Assembly (NCBI GenBank): GCA_037718865.1
Contig: JBBJMP010000003.1
Coordinates: 372,001-436,000 of the forward strand
Direction of reading: 5' to 3'
Source: JADCRZ01 sp037718865
Lineage (GTDB): Bacteria > Bacteroidota > Bacteroidia > Chitinophagales > Chitinophagaceae
Length of the DNA stretch: 64,000 nucleotides
The notes below the pieces were generated by a model that did not search any database, was not told the origin of the DNA, and worked only from the letters and a program-made list of their open reading frames with translations. Below, in pieces: positions 50,525 to 59,749 of the stretch (its first letter is position 1; every line of letters starts with the position of its first letter). The position numbers and the translations under genes are program-made.

Positions 50525-53500
50525 CTACGAGTCTTTTCCATGGCAGTGCTTAAACTTCTTTCCGCTACCGCAGGGACAGGGATCATTACGACCGACCTTC
50601 GGGCCTACTTTAACGGGTTCTTTTTTCACGGCCGTCCCTCCGGCTGAAGAAGGGTCAAAATAATCTTTCTCATTAGTCGCATAGTCATCTCCGTTAGCAT
50701 CTATCTCTTCTTTGTTTGCACGCATCCTGCTCATGTCGGTCTTTTGTTCCCGGCCTTCACGAATAGGTGCATTGGTTTCTTCAATCGGAATGCTGCTATG
50801 GCATAAAAAAGAAACGATGTCTTTATTCACTTCGCTATCCATTTGCCTGAACAGGTTGAACGCTTCCACCTTGTAAATAACCAAAGGATCTTTCTGCTCC
50901 AGGTAGGCAGTCTGAACACTTTGCTTCAAGTCATCCATAGCCCTTAAATGCTCTTTCCATGATTCGTCTATCAATGCCAGCGTAATCGTTTTTTCCAGGG
51001 AGTCGACTATTTCACCTCCTTCCGTTTCCAGTGTTTTCTGCATATTCGACAATACCTGTATTGCCTTGCGCCCATCCGAAAAAGGGACAACAACATTTTC
51101 AATATGGTTTCCTTGTGTTAGTTTGATATTTTTAAAAACAGGAATGGCCTGCTGACGCAGGTCCTCCATTTTGCGCCTGTAATTGGCGGTGGCTTCACCG
51201 TAGAGTTTTTCGGTTACATCATTGACATTTCCTTTTATAAGTTCGCTGTCGGAAATAGTGGTATCTAATCCGAAATTGACGATAACCGATAGTTTAAATC
51301 CTTCGTAGTCATCCTGCTCCCGGAATGAATTGATTAATCCCTCCGAAACAATATAAAAGGCATTATCCAGGTCCAGGGCAAGGCGTTCGCCAAATAAGGC
51401 ATGGTTTCTTTTTTCATATACTACCTTTCGCTGTTTATTCATCACATCATCATACTCAAGCAACCGTTTGCGGATGCCGAAATTATTCTCCTCCACTTTT
51501 TTCTGTGCCCTTTCAATAGAGTTGGTGATCATGCTGTGCTGGATCACTTCGCCTTCCTTATATCCCATCTTATCCATCAGGGAGGCTATGCGGTCGCTGC
51601 CGAACATTCGCATCAGGTCGTCTTCCAGCGAAGCGTAGAATTGTGATGTACCGGGGTCGCCCTGCCTTCCTGCACGACCCCTGAGCTGACGGTCAACCCT
51701 GCGGCTTTCATGCCGTTCCGTACCGATGATGGCAAGGCCTCCTGCTTCCTTCACCCCGGTACCTAATTTGATATCCGTACCACGTCCTGCCATATTGGTG
51801 GCTATGGTGATGGCTCCGGATAAACCGGCCTCGGCTACTACTTGTGCTTCACGGGCATGCTGTTTGGCATTGAGCACGTTATGTGGAATTTTTTTACCGC
51901 TTAACATCTTACTCAGTAATTCGCTGACCTCGACTGAGGTGGTACCTACCAGCACGGGCCGGCCGGCACTGCGTAATTGCTCAATCTCTTCAATAACATA
52001 TTTATATTTTTCCCTTTTTGTTTTATAAACCAGATCCTGATGATCTCTTCGGATAACGGCTACGTTGGTCGGAATCTTTACAACGTCCAGCTTATAGATA
52101 TCCCATAACTCGGCGGCTTCGGTTTCAGCGGTACCCGTCATTCCAGCAAGCTTATGGTACATCCGGAAAAAATTCTGCAGGGTTACTGTGGCATAAGTTT
52201 GCGTGGCTGCTTCGATCTTTACATTTTCCTTTGCTTCAATGGCCTGGTGTAATCCATCGGAATACCGGCGGCCGTCAAGGATACGGCCGGTTTGTTCGTC
52301 AACTATCTTTACCTGGCCATCAATGACCACATATTCCACATCAATATCAAAAAGGGTGTATGCTTTTAATAATTGCTGAACCGTGTGTATACGGTCGGCC
52401 TTTATTGAATATTCGTTTAGTATGACTTCTTTCTTATGTAATTTTTCTTCGGGGTTAATCAGGGTATCCTTATCCAGCTCGCCCAGTTTAACCGCAATAT
52501 CAGGTAATACGAAAAATTCAGGGTCTTCGCCGGACCTGGTGATCATCTGCAGGCCCTTGTCCGTAAGGTCAACCTGGTTATTTTTTTCATCAATATGAAA
52601 ATAAAGCTCGGCATCTACTTTCGGCATTTCTTTCTGCTGATCGGCCAGGTAGTAATTTTCTGTTTTCTGTAATTTCACTTTTATACCTGGCTCACTTAAA
52701 AATTTTATCAGCGCGCCGCTTTTGGGCAGGCCCCGGAAAGATCTCATCAAGGCCATACCGCCATCTTTCGGATCATCGTTTCCTTCTGCGATCTTTTTCT
52801 TTGCTTCCGTCAAAAACTTATTTACCACCTGCTTTTGCGCTTCTACCAGTTGGAGAACACGTGGTTTAAGGGTATGATACTGTTGTTCGTCTCCTCTTGG
52901 AACAGGGCCCGAGATGATTAGCGGAGTACGTGCGTCATCTATCAATACACTATCCACCTCATCTACCATGGCAAAATGATGTTTTCGTTGCACCATTTCG
53001 TCGGGGTTATGCACCATATTATCGCGTAGGTAATCAAAGCCGAACTCATTATTGGTACCATAAGTAATATCCGAATAGTATGCTTTTCTTCTTTCTTCGC
53101 TGTTGGGTTGGTGTTTGTCGATACAGTCTACGGTTAGTCCCAGCCATTCGAAAATGGGACCGTTCCACTCACTGTCCCTGCGAGCCAGGTAATCGTTTAC
53201 TGTTACGATATGAACCCCTTCGCCAGCCAAAGCATTAAGGTAAGCCGGTAAGGTAGATACAAGGGTTTTACCTTCGCCCGTTGCCATTTCGGATATTTTA
53301 CCTGAATGTAATACTGTGCCGCCAATGAGCTGAACATCATAATGTACCATGTTCCAGGTGATTTGCCCTCCACCCGCAATCCAGGAATTTTTATAAACGG
53401 ATTTGCCATCCTCGATACGTATATGCTCCTTTTGAACACTTAGATCCCTGTCAAGGTCTGTTGCTGTGGAAATCAATTCTGTATTTGTGGAAAATCGGTG

Positions 53501-53860
53501 GGCGGTTTCTTTTACCACTGCAAAAGCTTCAGGTAATATCTCTTCCAGTATTACTTCTATCTGTTCGTCGCGGTCGCGTTTAAGTTTATCGATCAGCTGA
53601 TAGGCGGCATCTCTTCCCTGCAAGTCGTTGACTGGTAAGGCTTCCGCTTCTTTCTTTTGGTTCAAAATAGCAGCGTTAATGGTTTCAAGGTGCCTGCCGA
53701 TGCGTTGTTTGAATTCAACTGTTTTGGCCCTCAACTGGTCGTTGGATAGAGACTGGCATGAAGCATAATGTTCATTGATCTTATTTACTACAGGTTGAAT
53801 GATCTTTACATCTTTTTCCGACTTACTTCCTCCGAATATCTTTGAAATAAAACCTAACAT
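50525..53860 (-). CDS. secA: Protein translocase ATPase SecA (long Bacteroidota form)
   Basis: 1111 aa motor that drives proteins through SecYEG. Walker A in MATGEGKTLVSTLPAY, Walker B region FAMVDEVDSVLIDDART, helicase motif VGTTSVEVSELLS, NMAGRGTDIKLGTGV, RQLRGRAGRQGDPG. C-terminal zinc-binding SecB/ribosome contact VGRNDPCPCGSGKKFKHCHG, preceded by an acidic linker. About 200 aa longer than E. coli SecA because of inserts in the N-terminal third, as usual in this phylum. Convergent with rpsA, single gene. Confidence 0.97.
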   Translation of the reverse strand: MLGFISKIFGGSKSEKDVKIIQPVVNKINEHYASCQSLSNDQLRAKTVEFKQRIGRHLETINAAILNQKKEAEALPVNDLQGRDAAYQLIDKLKRDRDEQIEVILEEILPEAFAVVKETAHRFSTNTELISTATDLDRDLSVQKEHIRIEDGKSVYKNSWIAGGGQITWNMVHYDVQLIGGTVLHSGKISEMATGEGKTLVSTLPAYLNALAGEGVHIVTVNDYLARRDSEWNGPIFEWLGLTVDCIDKHQPNSEERRKAYYSDITYGTNNEFGFDYLRDNMVHNPDEMVQRKHHFAMVDEVDSVLIDDARTPLIISGPVPRGDEQQYHTLKPRVLQLVEAQKQVVNKFLTEAKKKIAEGNDDPKDGGMALMRSFRGLPKSGALIKFLSEPGIKVKLQKTENYYLADQQKEMPKVDAELYFHIDEKNNQVDLTDKGLQMITRSGEDPEFFVLPDIAVKLGELDKDTLINPEEKLHKKEVILNEYSIKADRIHTVQQLLKAYTLFDIDVEYVVIDGQVKIVDEQTGRILDGRRYSDGLHQAIEAKENVKIEAATQTYATVTLQNFFRMYHKLAGMTGTAETEAAELWDIYKLDVVKIPTNVAVIRRDHQDLVYKTKREKYKYVIEEIEQLRSAGRPVLVGTTSVEVSELLSKMLSGKKIPHNVLNAKQHAREAQVVAEAGLSGAITIATNMAGRGTDIKLGTGVKEAGGLAIIGTERHESRRVDRQLRGRAGRQGDPGTSQFYASLEDDLMRMFGSDRIASLMDKMGYKEGEVIQHSMITNSIERAQKKVEENNFGIRKRLLEYDDVMNKQRKVVYEKRNHALFGERLALDLDNAFYIVSEGLINSFREQDDYEGFKLSVIVNFGLDTTISDSELIKGNVNDVTEKLYGEATANYRRKMEDLRQQAIPVFKNIKLTQGNHIENVVVPFSDGRKAIQVLSNMQKTLETEGGEIVDSLEKTITLALIDESWKEHLRAMDDLKQSVQTAYLEQKDPLVIYKVEAFNLFRQMDSEVNKDIVSFLCHSSIPIEETNAPIREGREQKTDMSRMRANKEEIDANGDDYATNEKDYFDPSSAGGTAVKKEPVKVGPKVGRNDPCPCGSGKKFKHCHGKDS

Positions 53861-54264
53861 ATTATCTTGTTGTAATGTTGATAATTCTTTTTTAGCGGTT
53901 TAAGGCTGTCAACTATAATGCTACAGGCTATTTATAGCCAAATTGACAGAGGGGAATAAAGGTACTAAATAACAGGCAGTATTCGAGTCTTGAGCCAGGA
54001 GGAGGGAGCAGTGCTCAAGTCGGTATTCAGAAGGTAGTCGGGAGTCAGTCAGGAGTCGGGAGTCATGAGTCTGTAGTAGAATAAGGCCATCTGTAATCCT
54101 TCAATTTTTCTAATGCCCGAATAGAAAATTACCTGCTTTGCATTACCTTTGCCGCGTTCTGAGAAAGGATCTTAACTAAGCAAAATAAAACTTGAAGCAG
54201 GCAGGAAAATACATCTATGTGAATTTTTTTCCGTTCATCATTTTACCTTTCCAATAAATAATTT
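53861..54264. other. secA-atpG divergent intergenic region
   Basis: 404 nt, no gene. The left half (53983-54077) is the GGGAGTC array. TACCTTTG at 54144-54151 (TAnnTTTG) is the likely atpG -7 element, giving a 5' leader of about 107 nt. No clear -33 element lies 19 nt upstream. Confidence 0.5.
53983..54077. repeat. GGGAGTC degenerate tandem array
   Basis: About 95 nt of AGTCTTGAGCCAGGAGGAGGGAGC..., then AGTCGGGAGTCAGTCAGGAGTCGGGAGTCATGAGTC: repeated AGTC/GGGAGTC words with 5-12 nt spacing. Same wording as 47365-47398. Confidence 0.65.
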
Positions 54265-55146
54265 ATGTCAGGTGCGTTAAAAGAGGTTCGTAACAGGATA
54301 AAGTCAGTACAGAGTACCCAGCAGATAACCAAAGCCATGAAAATGGTGAGCGCCGCAAAACTTCGCCGTGCGCAGGATGCCATTACCCAGATGAGGCCTT
54401 ACGCCAAAAAGCTTCAGGAAATGCTGAGTAATATTGTAAGTAATACGGAAGGCGAAGTAGGAGGTTCTCTGGCAGCGGACCGTCATGTGGAGAAGGTATT
54501 ATTTATTGTTATCACCAGTGACCGTGGTTTGGCAGGAGCATATAACGCAAATATTATTAAACTGGCTAAGCAGGCGATTCAGGAAAGATATGCTTCCCAG
54601 GCATCAAAAGGAAACGTGCAGATTTGGGCTATCGGTAAAAAAGGATATGAAAGTTTTGCAAAAAGCAGTTTCAAGGTAGATGCAACACATAAGGATATCT
54701 TTCTGAATCTGACGTTCGAAAATGTACAGGCAAGTGCACAGGCAGCAGTTGATGCCTTTAAGAATCAGCAATTCGATGTAGTGGAACTGGTATACAGCGA
54801 ATTTAAAAATGCGGCCACCCAACAATTTGCCGTAGAGCGTTTTCTGCCCATTCCCAAAATGGCTCCGCTTCCCGGTGCAAAAAAGAGCGATTTTATCTTT
54901 GAGCCTGCCAAGGAGATCCTGATTGCCGAACTGATGCCGAAAATTCTAAATACGCAACTGTTTAAAGCTATTCTTGACGCAAACGCCTCCGAACATGGCG
55001 CCCGTATGACAGCCATGGATAAGGCCAGCGAAAATGCAAATGAATTGCTTAAGTCATTAAAGATATCTTATAACAGGGCCAGGCAGGCAGCTATTACTAC
55101 TGAATTAACTGAGATTGTAAGTGGTGCTGCGGCTCTACAGGGGTAG
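54265..55146 (+). CDS. atpG: ATP synthase F1 gamma subunit
   Basis: 293 aa rotor stalk of F1. N-terminal helix MSGALKEVRNRIKSVQSTQQ and ITKAMKMVSAAKLRRAQDAI, Rossmann middle (VLFIVITSDRGLAGAYNANII) and C-terminal helix SEHGARMTAMDKASENANELL, SYNRARQAAITTELTEIVSGA. In most bacteria it follows atpA; here secA lies divergent upstream and scpB downstream, so no other atp gene is in the window. It has its own -7 element. Confidence 0.97.
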   Translation: MSGALKEVRNRIKSVQSTQQITKAMKMVSAAKLRRAQDAITQMRPYAKKLQEMLSNIVSNTEGEVGGSLAADRHVEKVLFIVITSDRGLAGAYNANIIKLAKQAIQERYASQASKGNVQIWAIGKKGYESFAKSSFKVDATHKDIFLNLTFENVQASAQAAVDAFKNQQFDVVELVYSEFKNAATQQFAVERFLPIPKMAPLPGAKKSDFIFEPAKEILIAELMPKILNTQLFKAILDANASEHGARMTAMDKASENANELLKSLKISYNRARQAAITTELTEIVSGAAALQG

Positions 55147-55149
55147 GAA

Positions 55150-55200
55150 TAATGTGCGAATTTGCGGATGTGCGGAATGTGCGAATTAAGGTGCAAACGT
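55150..55200. repeat. ATGTGCGAA-type tandem array after atpG
   Basis: AATAATGTGCGAATTTGCGGATGTGCGGAATGTGCGAATTAAGGTGCAAACG, given as phrases: ATGTGCGAATTTGCGG, ATGTGCGGA, ATGTGCGAATTAAGG, TGCAAACG. Starts 3 nt after the atpG stop; same family as 32414 and 34516. Confidence 0.65.
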
Positions 55201-55299
55201 GAGATAGAACATCCCCTTATAAGAGGGATTGGCGATCAGCAATCCAGTTTGCAGTCTAACTTATCGCTCATCACTCATAATTTACCAGTCTGAAGTAAC

Positions 55300-56139
55300 A
55301 TGGACGTTTCCACTCTCATCCCCCATATAGAAGCATTGATCTTTGCCAGCGACAAACCGTTGTCGGCAGTAGAAATCACCGATCTTTCCAATAATGCGTT
55401 TGGCTTTATGGATGATAAGGTCAGGCTTGATCAAGTAGAGGAGATCATTCAGGTAATTATTGAGAAATACAATACCCCTTTTTACCCTTTCGAAATGAAG
55501 GAAAGCGGTGGTGGTTGGCAGTTTCTGACTAAAAAAGATTATCACAAAACGGTTGCCCAGTTAAATGGGGAAAAATTCTTAAAAAGGCTTTCCTCCGCAT
55601 CCCTTGAAACACTGGCCATCATTGCATACAAACAACCAATAACCAAGGGCGAAATTGAAGCCATCCGGGGTGTCAACAGTGATTACAGTATTCAGAAATT
55701 ACTTGAAAAGGAACTGGTACTTATCATTGGCAGAAACGAAGAACTGCCGGGTAAACCGCTGGTGTATGCCACCTCTAAAAATTTTATGGACTATTTTGGC
55801 ATCAACTCACCTGACGATCTTCCTAAGATCAGGGAAGTATTTTCGAGCCAGGCTACTGAGCCCACATTGATCAGGCCTCAGGAAGAAACCGGACCTGAAT
55901 TAACAGATGCAGTGACGGAAGGGGATGGGTTATCATTAGTGGTTAGGGGCAACGGCGAATTGATTGAAGAACCAGATGTAGTGGTAGATGAAGACACTGA
56001 AGCCGTAGATCCCGGGTTGATCAGCGATGGTGAAAGCGCCGAGCCGGCGCAAGAAATAAATCGAGAAGCAGAGCAAAAAGAATTGAAAGATATCGATACT
56101 GATTCTCCAAACGGAGATGATGCAAAGCAGGAAAAATGA
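55300..56139 (+). CDS. scpB: Segregation and condensation protein B (ScpB) with acidic tail
   Basis: 279 aa. Winged-helix subunit of the SMC-ScpAB chromosome-condensing complex. Residues 1-175 match ScpB: IEALIFASDKPLSAVEITDL, FEMKESGGGWQFLTKKDY, SSASLETLAIIAYKQPITKGEIEAIRGVNSDY, FGINSPDDLPKI. Beyond about 185 a low-complexity acidic tail of about 95 aa (VVVDEDTEAVDPGLISDGES...) is appended. scpA is not adjacent. Confidence 0.94.
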   Translation: MDVSTLIPHIEALIFASDKPLSAVEITDLSNNAFGFMDDKVRLDQVEEIIQVIIEKYNTPFYPFEMKESGGGWQFLTKKDYHKTVAQLNGEKFLKRLSSASLETLAIIAYKQPITKGEIEAIRGVNSDYSIQKLLEKELVLIIGRNEELPGKPLVYATSKNFMDYFGINSPDDLPKIREVFSSQATEPTLIRPQEETGPELTDAVTEGDGLSLVVRGNGELIEEPDVVVDEDTEAVDPGLISDGESAEPAQEINREAEQKELKDIDTDSPNGDDAKQEK

Positions 56140-56231
56140 CTAACCCCGGGCTCCGGGCATTCAGGATTAATACATTAACAGAGCCCTGATGGCATTTTAA
56201 TCACTGTCGGGCTTTTGGTAAATTGAAGTAT

Positions 56232-57458
56232 ATGTCACAGCAATTATCATCAGAATATCTTATACAACTTGCAGAACAATTCGGAACACCGCTTTATGTA
56301 TATCATGCGGAAAAAATAAGAGAACAATATGATAAGCTACAATCAGGATTTGCCCGCTGCAATGCTCGTTTTTTTTATGCGTGTAAGGCATTAAGTAATA
56401 TTAACATATTAAGATATGTTGAAAGCATTGGTGCCTCTTTGGATTGTGTAAGCATTAATGAAGTAAGACTGGGATTGAAGGCTGGATTTCCTCCTGAACG
56501 GATTTTGTTCACTCCCAACTGCGTTGACTTCAATGAAGTGGAAGAAGGAAAAAACGAAGGGGTAAGCATTAACATAGATAATATTTCCATCCTGGAAAAA
56601 TTCGGGACCCGGTTTGGAAACAGCTACCCAATATGCATACGCTTTAATCCCCACATCATGGGCGGAGGCAACTATAAAATTTCAACCGGGCATATAGATA
56701 GCAAATTCGGCATTTCCATTCACCAGTTGCGTCATATAGAACGTATCATAAAATCTACCAACCTCCTGGTGCACGGCATACATATGCATACCGGTAGCGA
56801 TATCAAAGATGTCAACGTTTTCCTGCAGGGATTGGAAGTTATGTTTGACCTGGCTGTTCATTTTCCGGAATTAAAATTTATTGACCTGGGCAGCGGCTTT
56901 AAAGTACCATACAAGGAAGGAGATATACAAACCGACATCGAAGTGTTAGGAAAAAATGTAGCTGAGGCATTTGAGCGTTATGAAAAAGAAACAGGTAAAC
57001 AGGTTGAAGTGTGGTTCGAACCCGGAAAATACCTGGTCAGCGAAAGCGGTTATTTCATTGTGAAGGCGAATGTGATCAAACAAACTACGGCAACCGTCTT
57101 TGTCGGTGTCAACAGCGGATTTAACCACCTGATCCGGCCAATGTTTTATGAATCTTATCATCATATAACAAACCTGTCAAATAACCATGGCAGCGAACGG
57201 ATTTATACCGTTGTTGGAAATATATGCGAAACCGACACCTTCGCATGGGACAGGCAGCTCAATGAAGTAAGGGAGGGTGATTACCTGGTTTTTTTTAACG
57301 CAGGTGCTTATGGCTTTGAAATGTCGTCTAACTTCAATTCACGTCTGAAACCCGCCGAAGTTCTGGTAAAAGACGGCAAGGCGGCCCTTATCCGTAAAAG
57401 AGATGTATTTGAAGACCTGTTAAGGAATCAGATAGATCTTGAACTTAAGGCGTTATGA
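56232..57458 (+). CDS. lysA: Diaminopimelate decarboxylase
   Basis: 408 aa from ATG 56232 (a TTG three codons earlier is possible). PLP enzyme of fold type III that makes L-lysine from meso-diaminopimelate. PLP-Lys52 in FFYACKALSN, HMHTGSDIKD, the phosphate-binding FIDLGSGFKVPY, EPGKYLVSESGYF and the cross-subunit CETDTFAWDR with its catalytic Cys. NAGAYGFEMSSNFNSR closes the active site. Single gene. Confidence 0.95.
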   Translation: MSQQLSSEYLIQLAEQFGTPLYVYHAEKIREQYDKLQSGFARCNARFFYACKALSNINILRYVESIGASLDCVSINEVRLGLKAGFPPERILFTPNCVDFNEVEEGKNEGVSINIDNISILEKFGTRFGNSYPICIRFNPHIMGGGNYKISTGHIDSKFGISIHQLRHIERIIKSTNLLVHGIHMHTGSDIKDVNVFLQGLEVMFDLAVHFPELKFIDLGSGFKVPYKEGDIQTDIEVLGKNVAEAFERYEKETGKQVEVWFEPGKYLVSESGYFIVKANVIKQTTATVFVGVNSGFNHLIRPMFYESYHHITNLSNNHGSERIYTVVGNICETDTFAWDRQLNEVREGDYLVFFNAGAYGFEMSSNFNSRLKPAEVLVKDGKAALIRKRDVFEDLLRNQIDLELKAL

Positions 57459-57991
57459 TTTATCAAGGCAAGTATGTTAAAGTAAATACCTGATTGGCTG
57501 CCTGATCCGGCAAGAGCAGATGTTTGTACTTAGTATCTAAGGCTAATAGTTCTTATTTTTTTGAAATTTCAATCCGTCTACATTTTTCTCCCGTATATTA
57601 TGCCAGTAAATACTATCCCGTTTTTAATCTGTAAGCCTCAATAACCATCAACGTTGGTTTGGAGATGTTCATCCTGGTTATGAGTCACGGGTAATGGCTA
57701 TTAAAATGGTAAAAAGCCTTTATGCTGTTATAAGACTTAAATCTTAAGCCATGCAGTTATGCATGGCTTTCGTATTAAAACGTTTCTTGACACTTACTTG
57801 TATATAAGCTATATTTTGTTTAATAAGCTTATGAGCATTAACAATAATAATTAAACACTTGAACATTTATTACTTAGTGTGTATAATTATCCGTACCTAG
57901 CAAACTAAAAGTTCCTATTTAACGTATCTATTACAAATGGGAAACAAATCAGTACCCGTTTCTAATCTATTAATCATCAAAAAAAATTACC
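57459..57991 (+). promoter_or_regulatory. Intergenic region with terminator-like hairpin and candidate promoter
   Basis: 533 nt with no gene. AGCCATGC (57747-57754) pairs with GCATGGCT (57761-57768), followed by TTCGTATT. Further on, TTGACA (57787-57792), 17 nt, TATATT (57810-57815) resembles a classic sigma-70 promoter, and the adjoining TATATTTTG is one base longer than TAnnTTTG. A leader of about 170 nt would precede the ferritin-like gene. Confidence 0.4.
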
Positions 57992-58699
57992 ATGCCTAAG
58001 AGTTCATCAGAAAAAGAGATGATGGTAGCCAATGAAAACAACATTGCGCAGCTATCACGGCGAAAATTCCTTGGTTATGCCGGCGCAACTACCGGACTGC
58101 TTGTAGGACTTTCTGCCTGTAAAAAAGATCCGAAAATGCCAACCAATCCCAAAAAAGGCGTAGACCTGGGAAGCGGCGATTTCGGTATTTTAAATTATGC
58201 TTATGCGCTGGAGCAACTGGAAGCAGCATTTTACATTAAGGTCATCATGTCTAAATACTCAGGTATGACGGCATTGGAGACAGCCTTTTTAACTGACATT
58301 CGCGATCACGAGGTGGCACACCGCGAATTTTTTAAAAATGCACTGGGATCAAAAGCCATTCCAGCTCTGGAAGTTGATTTTAGTACCATAAACTTTGGTA
58401 GCAGGGATAGCGTGCTTGGTACGGCAAAGGCTTTTGAAGACCTGGGAGTATCTGCATATAATGGTGCTGGTAAATTGATTACCGATCCAACTTATCTGGT
58501 GTTGGCCGGAAAAATCGTATCGGTGGAAGCTAGGCATGCAGCTTATATCCGCGACTTAATAAGCCCGGGAAGTTTTGCTGATAGTACGGTCATAGATGCA
58601 AACGGTTTGGATAAGAGCCGCACACCGATGGAAGTATTAGCAATCGCCGGTACTTACATTAAAACAAAGATTGATGCAAGTAATTTACCAACCTCTTAA
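57992..58699 (+). CDS. Tat-exported ferritin-like domain lipoprotein
   Basis: 235 aa. RRKFLGYAGATTGLLVGLSACKKD (residues about 23-46, written here as RRKFLGYAGATTG and LSACKKD) joins a twin-arginine signal to a lipobox. The rest is a four-helix Ferritin_2-type (PF13668-like) domain with Glu/His pairs: LNYAYALEQLEAAFYIK, DIRDHEVAHREFFKNAL, AKAFEDLGVSAYNGA and VEARHAAYIRDL. Such diiron-like sites are inferred from the ExxH spacing only. Function unknown. A paralogue follows after 11 nt. Confidence 0.86.
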   Translation: MPKSSSEKEMMVANENNIAQLSRRKFLGYAGATTGLLVGLSACKKDPKMPTNPKKGVDLGSGDFGILNYAYALEQLEAAFYIKVIMSKYSGMTALETAFLTDIRDHEVAHREFFKNALGSKAIPALEVDFSTINFGSRDSVLGTAKAFEDLGVSAYNGAGKLITDPTYLVLAGKIVSVEARHAAYIRDLISPGSFADSTVIDANGLDKSRTPMEVLAIAGTYIKTKIDASNLPTS

Positions 58700-58710
58700 A
58701 TTTTAGTTTT

Positions 58711-59541
58711 ATGAATTTTAATAATATTATTGGAGAAATAGAAAAAGTTGATCCTGAAGTTTACGACAGGCTCGATACCCGCAGGTCGGCGATGAAAAGC
58801 TTTGCCAATTTAAGTGGCAAACTGGCGCTTGCTGCTGTTCCCCTGGCTCTTGGATCTATGTTCAAGAAAGCGTACGCTGGTACAACAAGCACTAATGAAA
58901 CCATAGTTGAAATTCTTAACTATGCCTTGACGCTGGAACATTTAGAATATGGATTTTATTTGAAAGGATTTATGGAGGCTCCCATTCCGGCTGGTCCGGC
59001 TAAGATGGCGATTCAGACCATCCGTGACCATGAAGGACAACACGTGGCATTTTTAAGAACAGCTATTACAAGCTTAATGGGTACACCGGTTCCCGTACCA
59101 GAATTTGATTTTACAGCTAAAGGCACGTTCCCAACTGTATTTTCTAATTTCGCTACTTTCCTGGCAGTAGCTCAAACCTTTGAAGATACAGGCGTCCGGG
59201 CGTATAAAGGAAGGGCTGCTGAATTGGTAAAAGGGGGGGCCCTTCTGGAGGCCGCTCTTAAAATTCATTCGGTTGAGGCAAGGCATGCCGCACACATCCG
59301 CCAGATACGTAAGGCATACGGGTACGGTGATGTTAAACCATGGATCACGGGAAAGAATTCCGGGATCGGTTCTGCTGCAGTGCAAGCTAGTTATGATGGT
59401 GAAGAGAATACAAAACAGGCTGGCATAGAAATTACAAACATTAATGGTATGATGGTATCAGCGGATGCTGCGTCTGAAGCCTTTGATGAAGGATTATCTA
59501 AAGCCCAGGTATTGGCAATAGTTGCTCCTTTTTTCAAGTGA
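58711..59541 (+). CDS. Ferritin-like domain protein, paralogue of the upstream gene
   Basis: 276 aa. Charged N-terminus of about 30 residues, then RRSAMKSFANLSGKLALAAVPLALG, probably a Tat-type leader or membrane anchor. Ferritin_2-type helices: ILNYALTLEHLEYGFYLK, TIRDHEGQHVAFLRTAI, AQTFEDTGVRAYKG, SVEARHAAHIRQI, matching the upstream protein motif for motif. Tandem duplication, co-transcribed (11 nt). Unknown function; an envelope iron or radical-handling role is only a guess. Confidence 0.84.
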   Translation: MNFNNIIGEIEKVDPEVYDRLDTRRSAMKSFANLSGKLALAAVPLALGSMFKKAYAGTTSTNETIVEILNYALTLEHLEYGFYLKGFMEAPIPAGPAKMAIQTIRDHEGQHVAFLRTAITSLMGTPVPVPEFDFTAKGTFPTVFSNFATFLAVAQTFEDTGVRAYKGRAAELVKGGALLEAALKIHSVEARHAAHIRQIRKAYGYGDVKPWITGKNSGIGSAAVQASYDGEENTKQAGIEITNINGMMVSADAASEAFDEGLSKAQVLAIVAPFFK

Positions 59542-59565
59542 TTATTAAATAAGCGAATATGTTGG

Positions 59566-59592
59566 AAGCCGTGTAAATTTACACGGCTTTTT
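59566..59592 (+). terminator. Terminator after the ferritin-like pair
   Basis: Perfect 12-bp palindrome AAGCCGTGTAAA / TTTACACGGCTT (59566-59577 and 59578-59589) followed by TTT-C-ATTT. Confidence 0.88.
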
Positions 59593-59749
59593 CATTTCTA
59601 TGAAAAATAAGTACATCACTCACGGATGTTCGCGGGATGAAAGCCGGTTCGTTATTGTTGGCAAACACTAACAATATATCATACACGAAGATGGCAAATG
59701 AAAATTAATTTTAGCGCTTTTTAAAGAAATCGAAAAGACAAGTAAAAAT

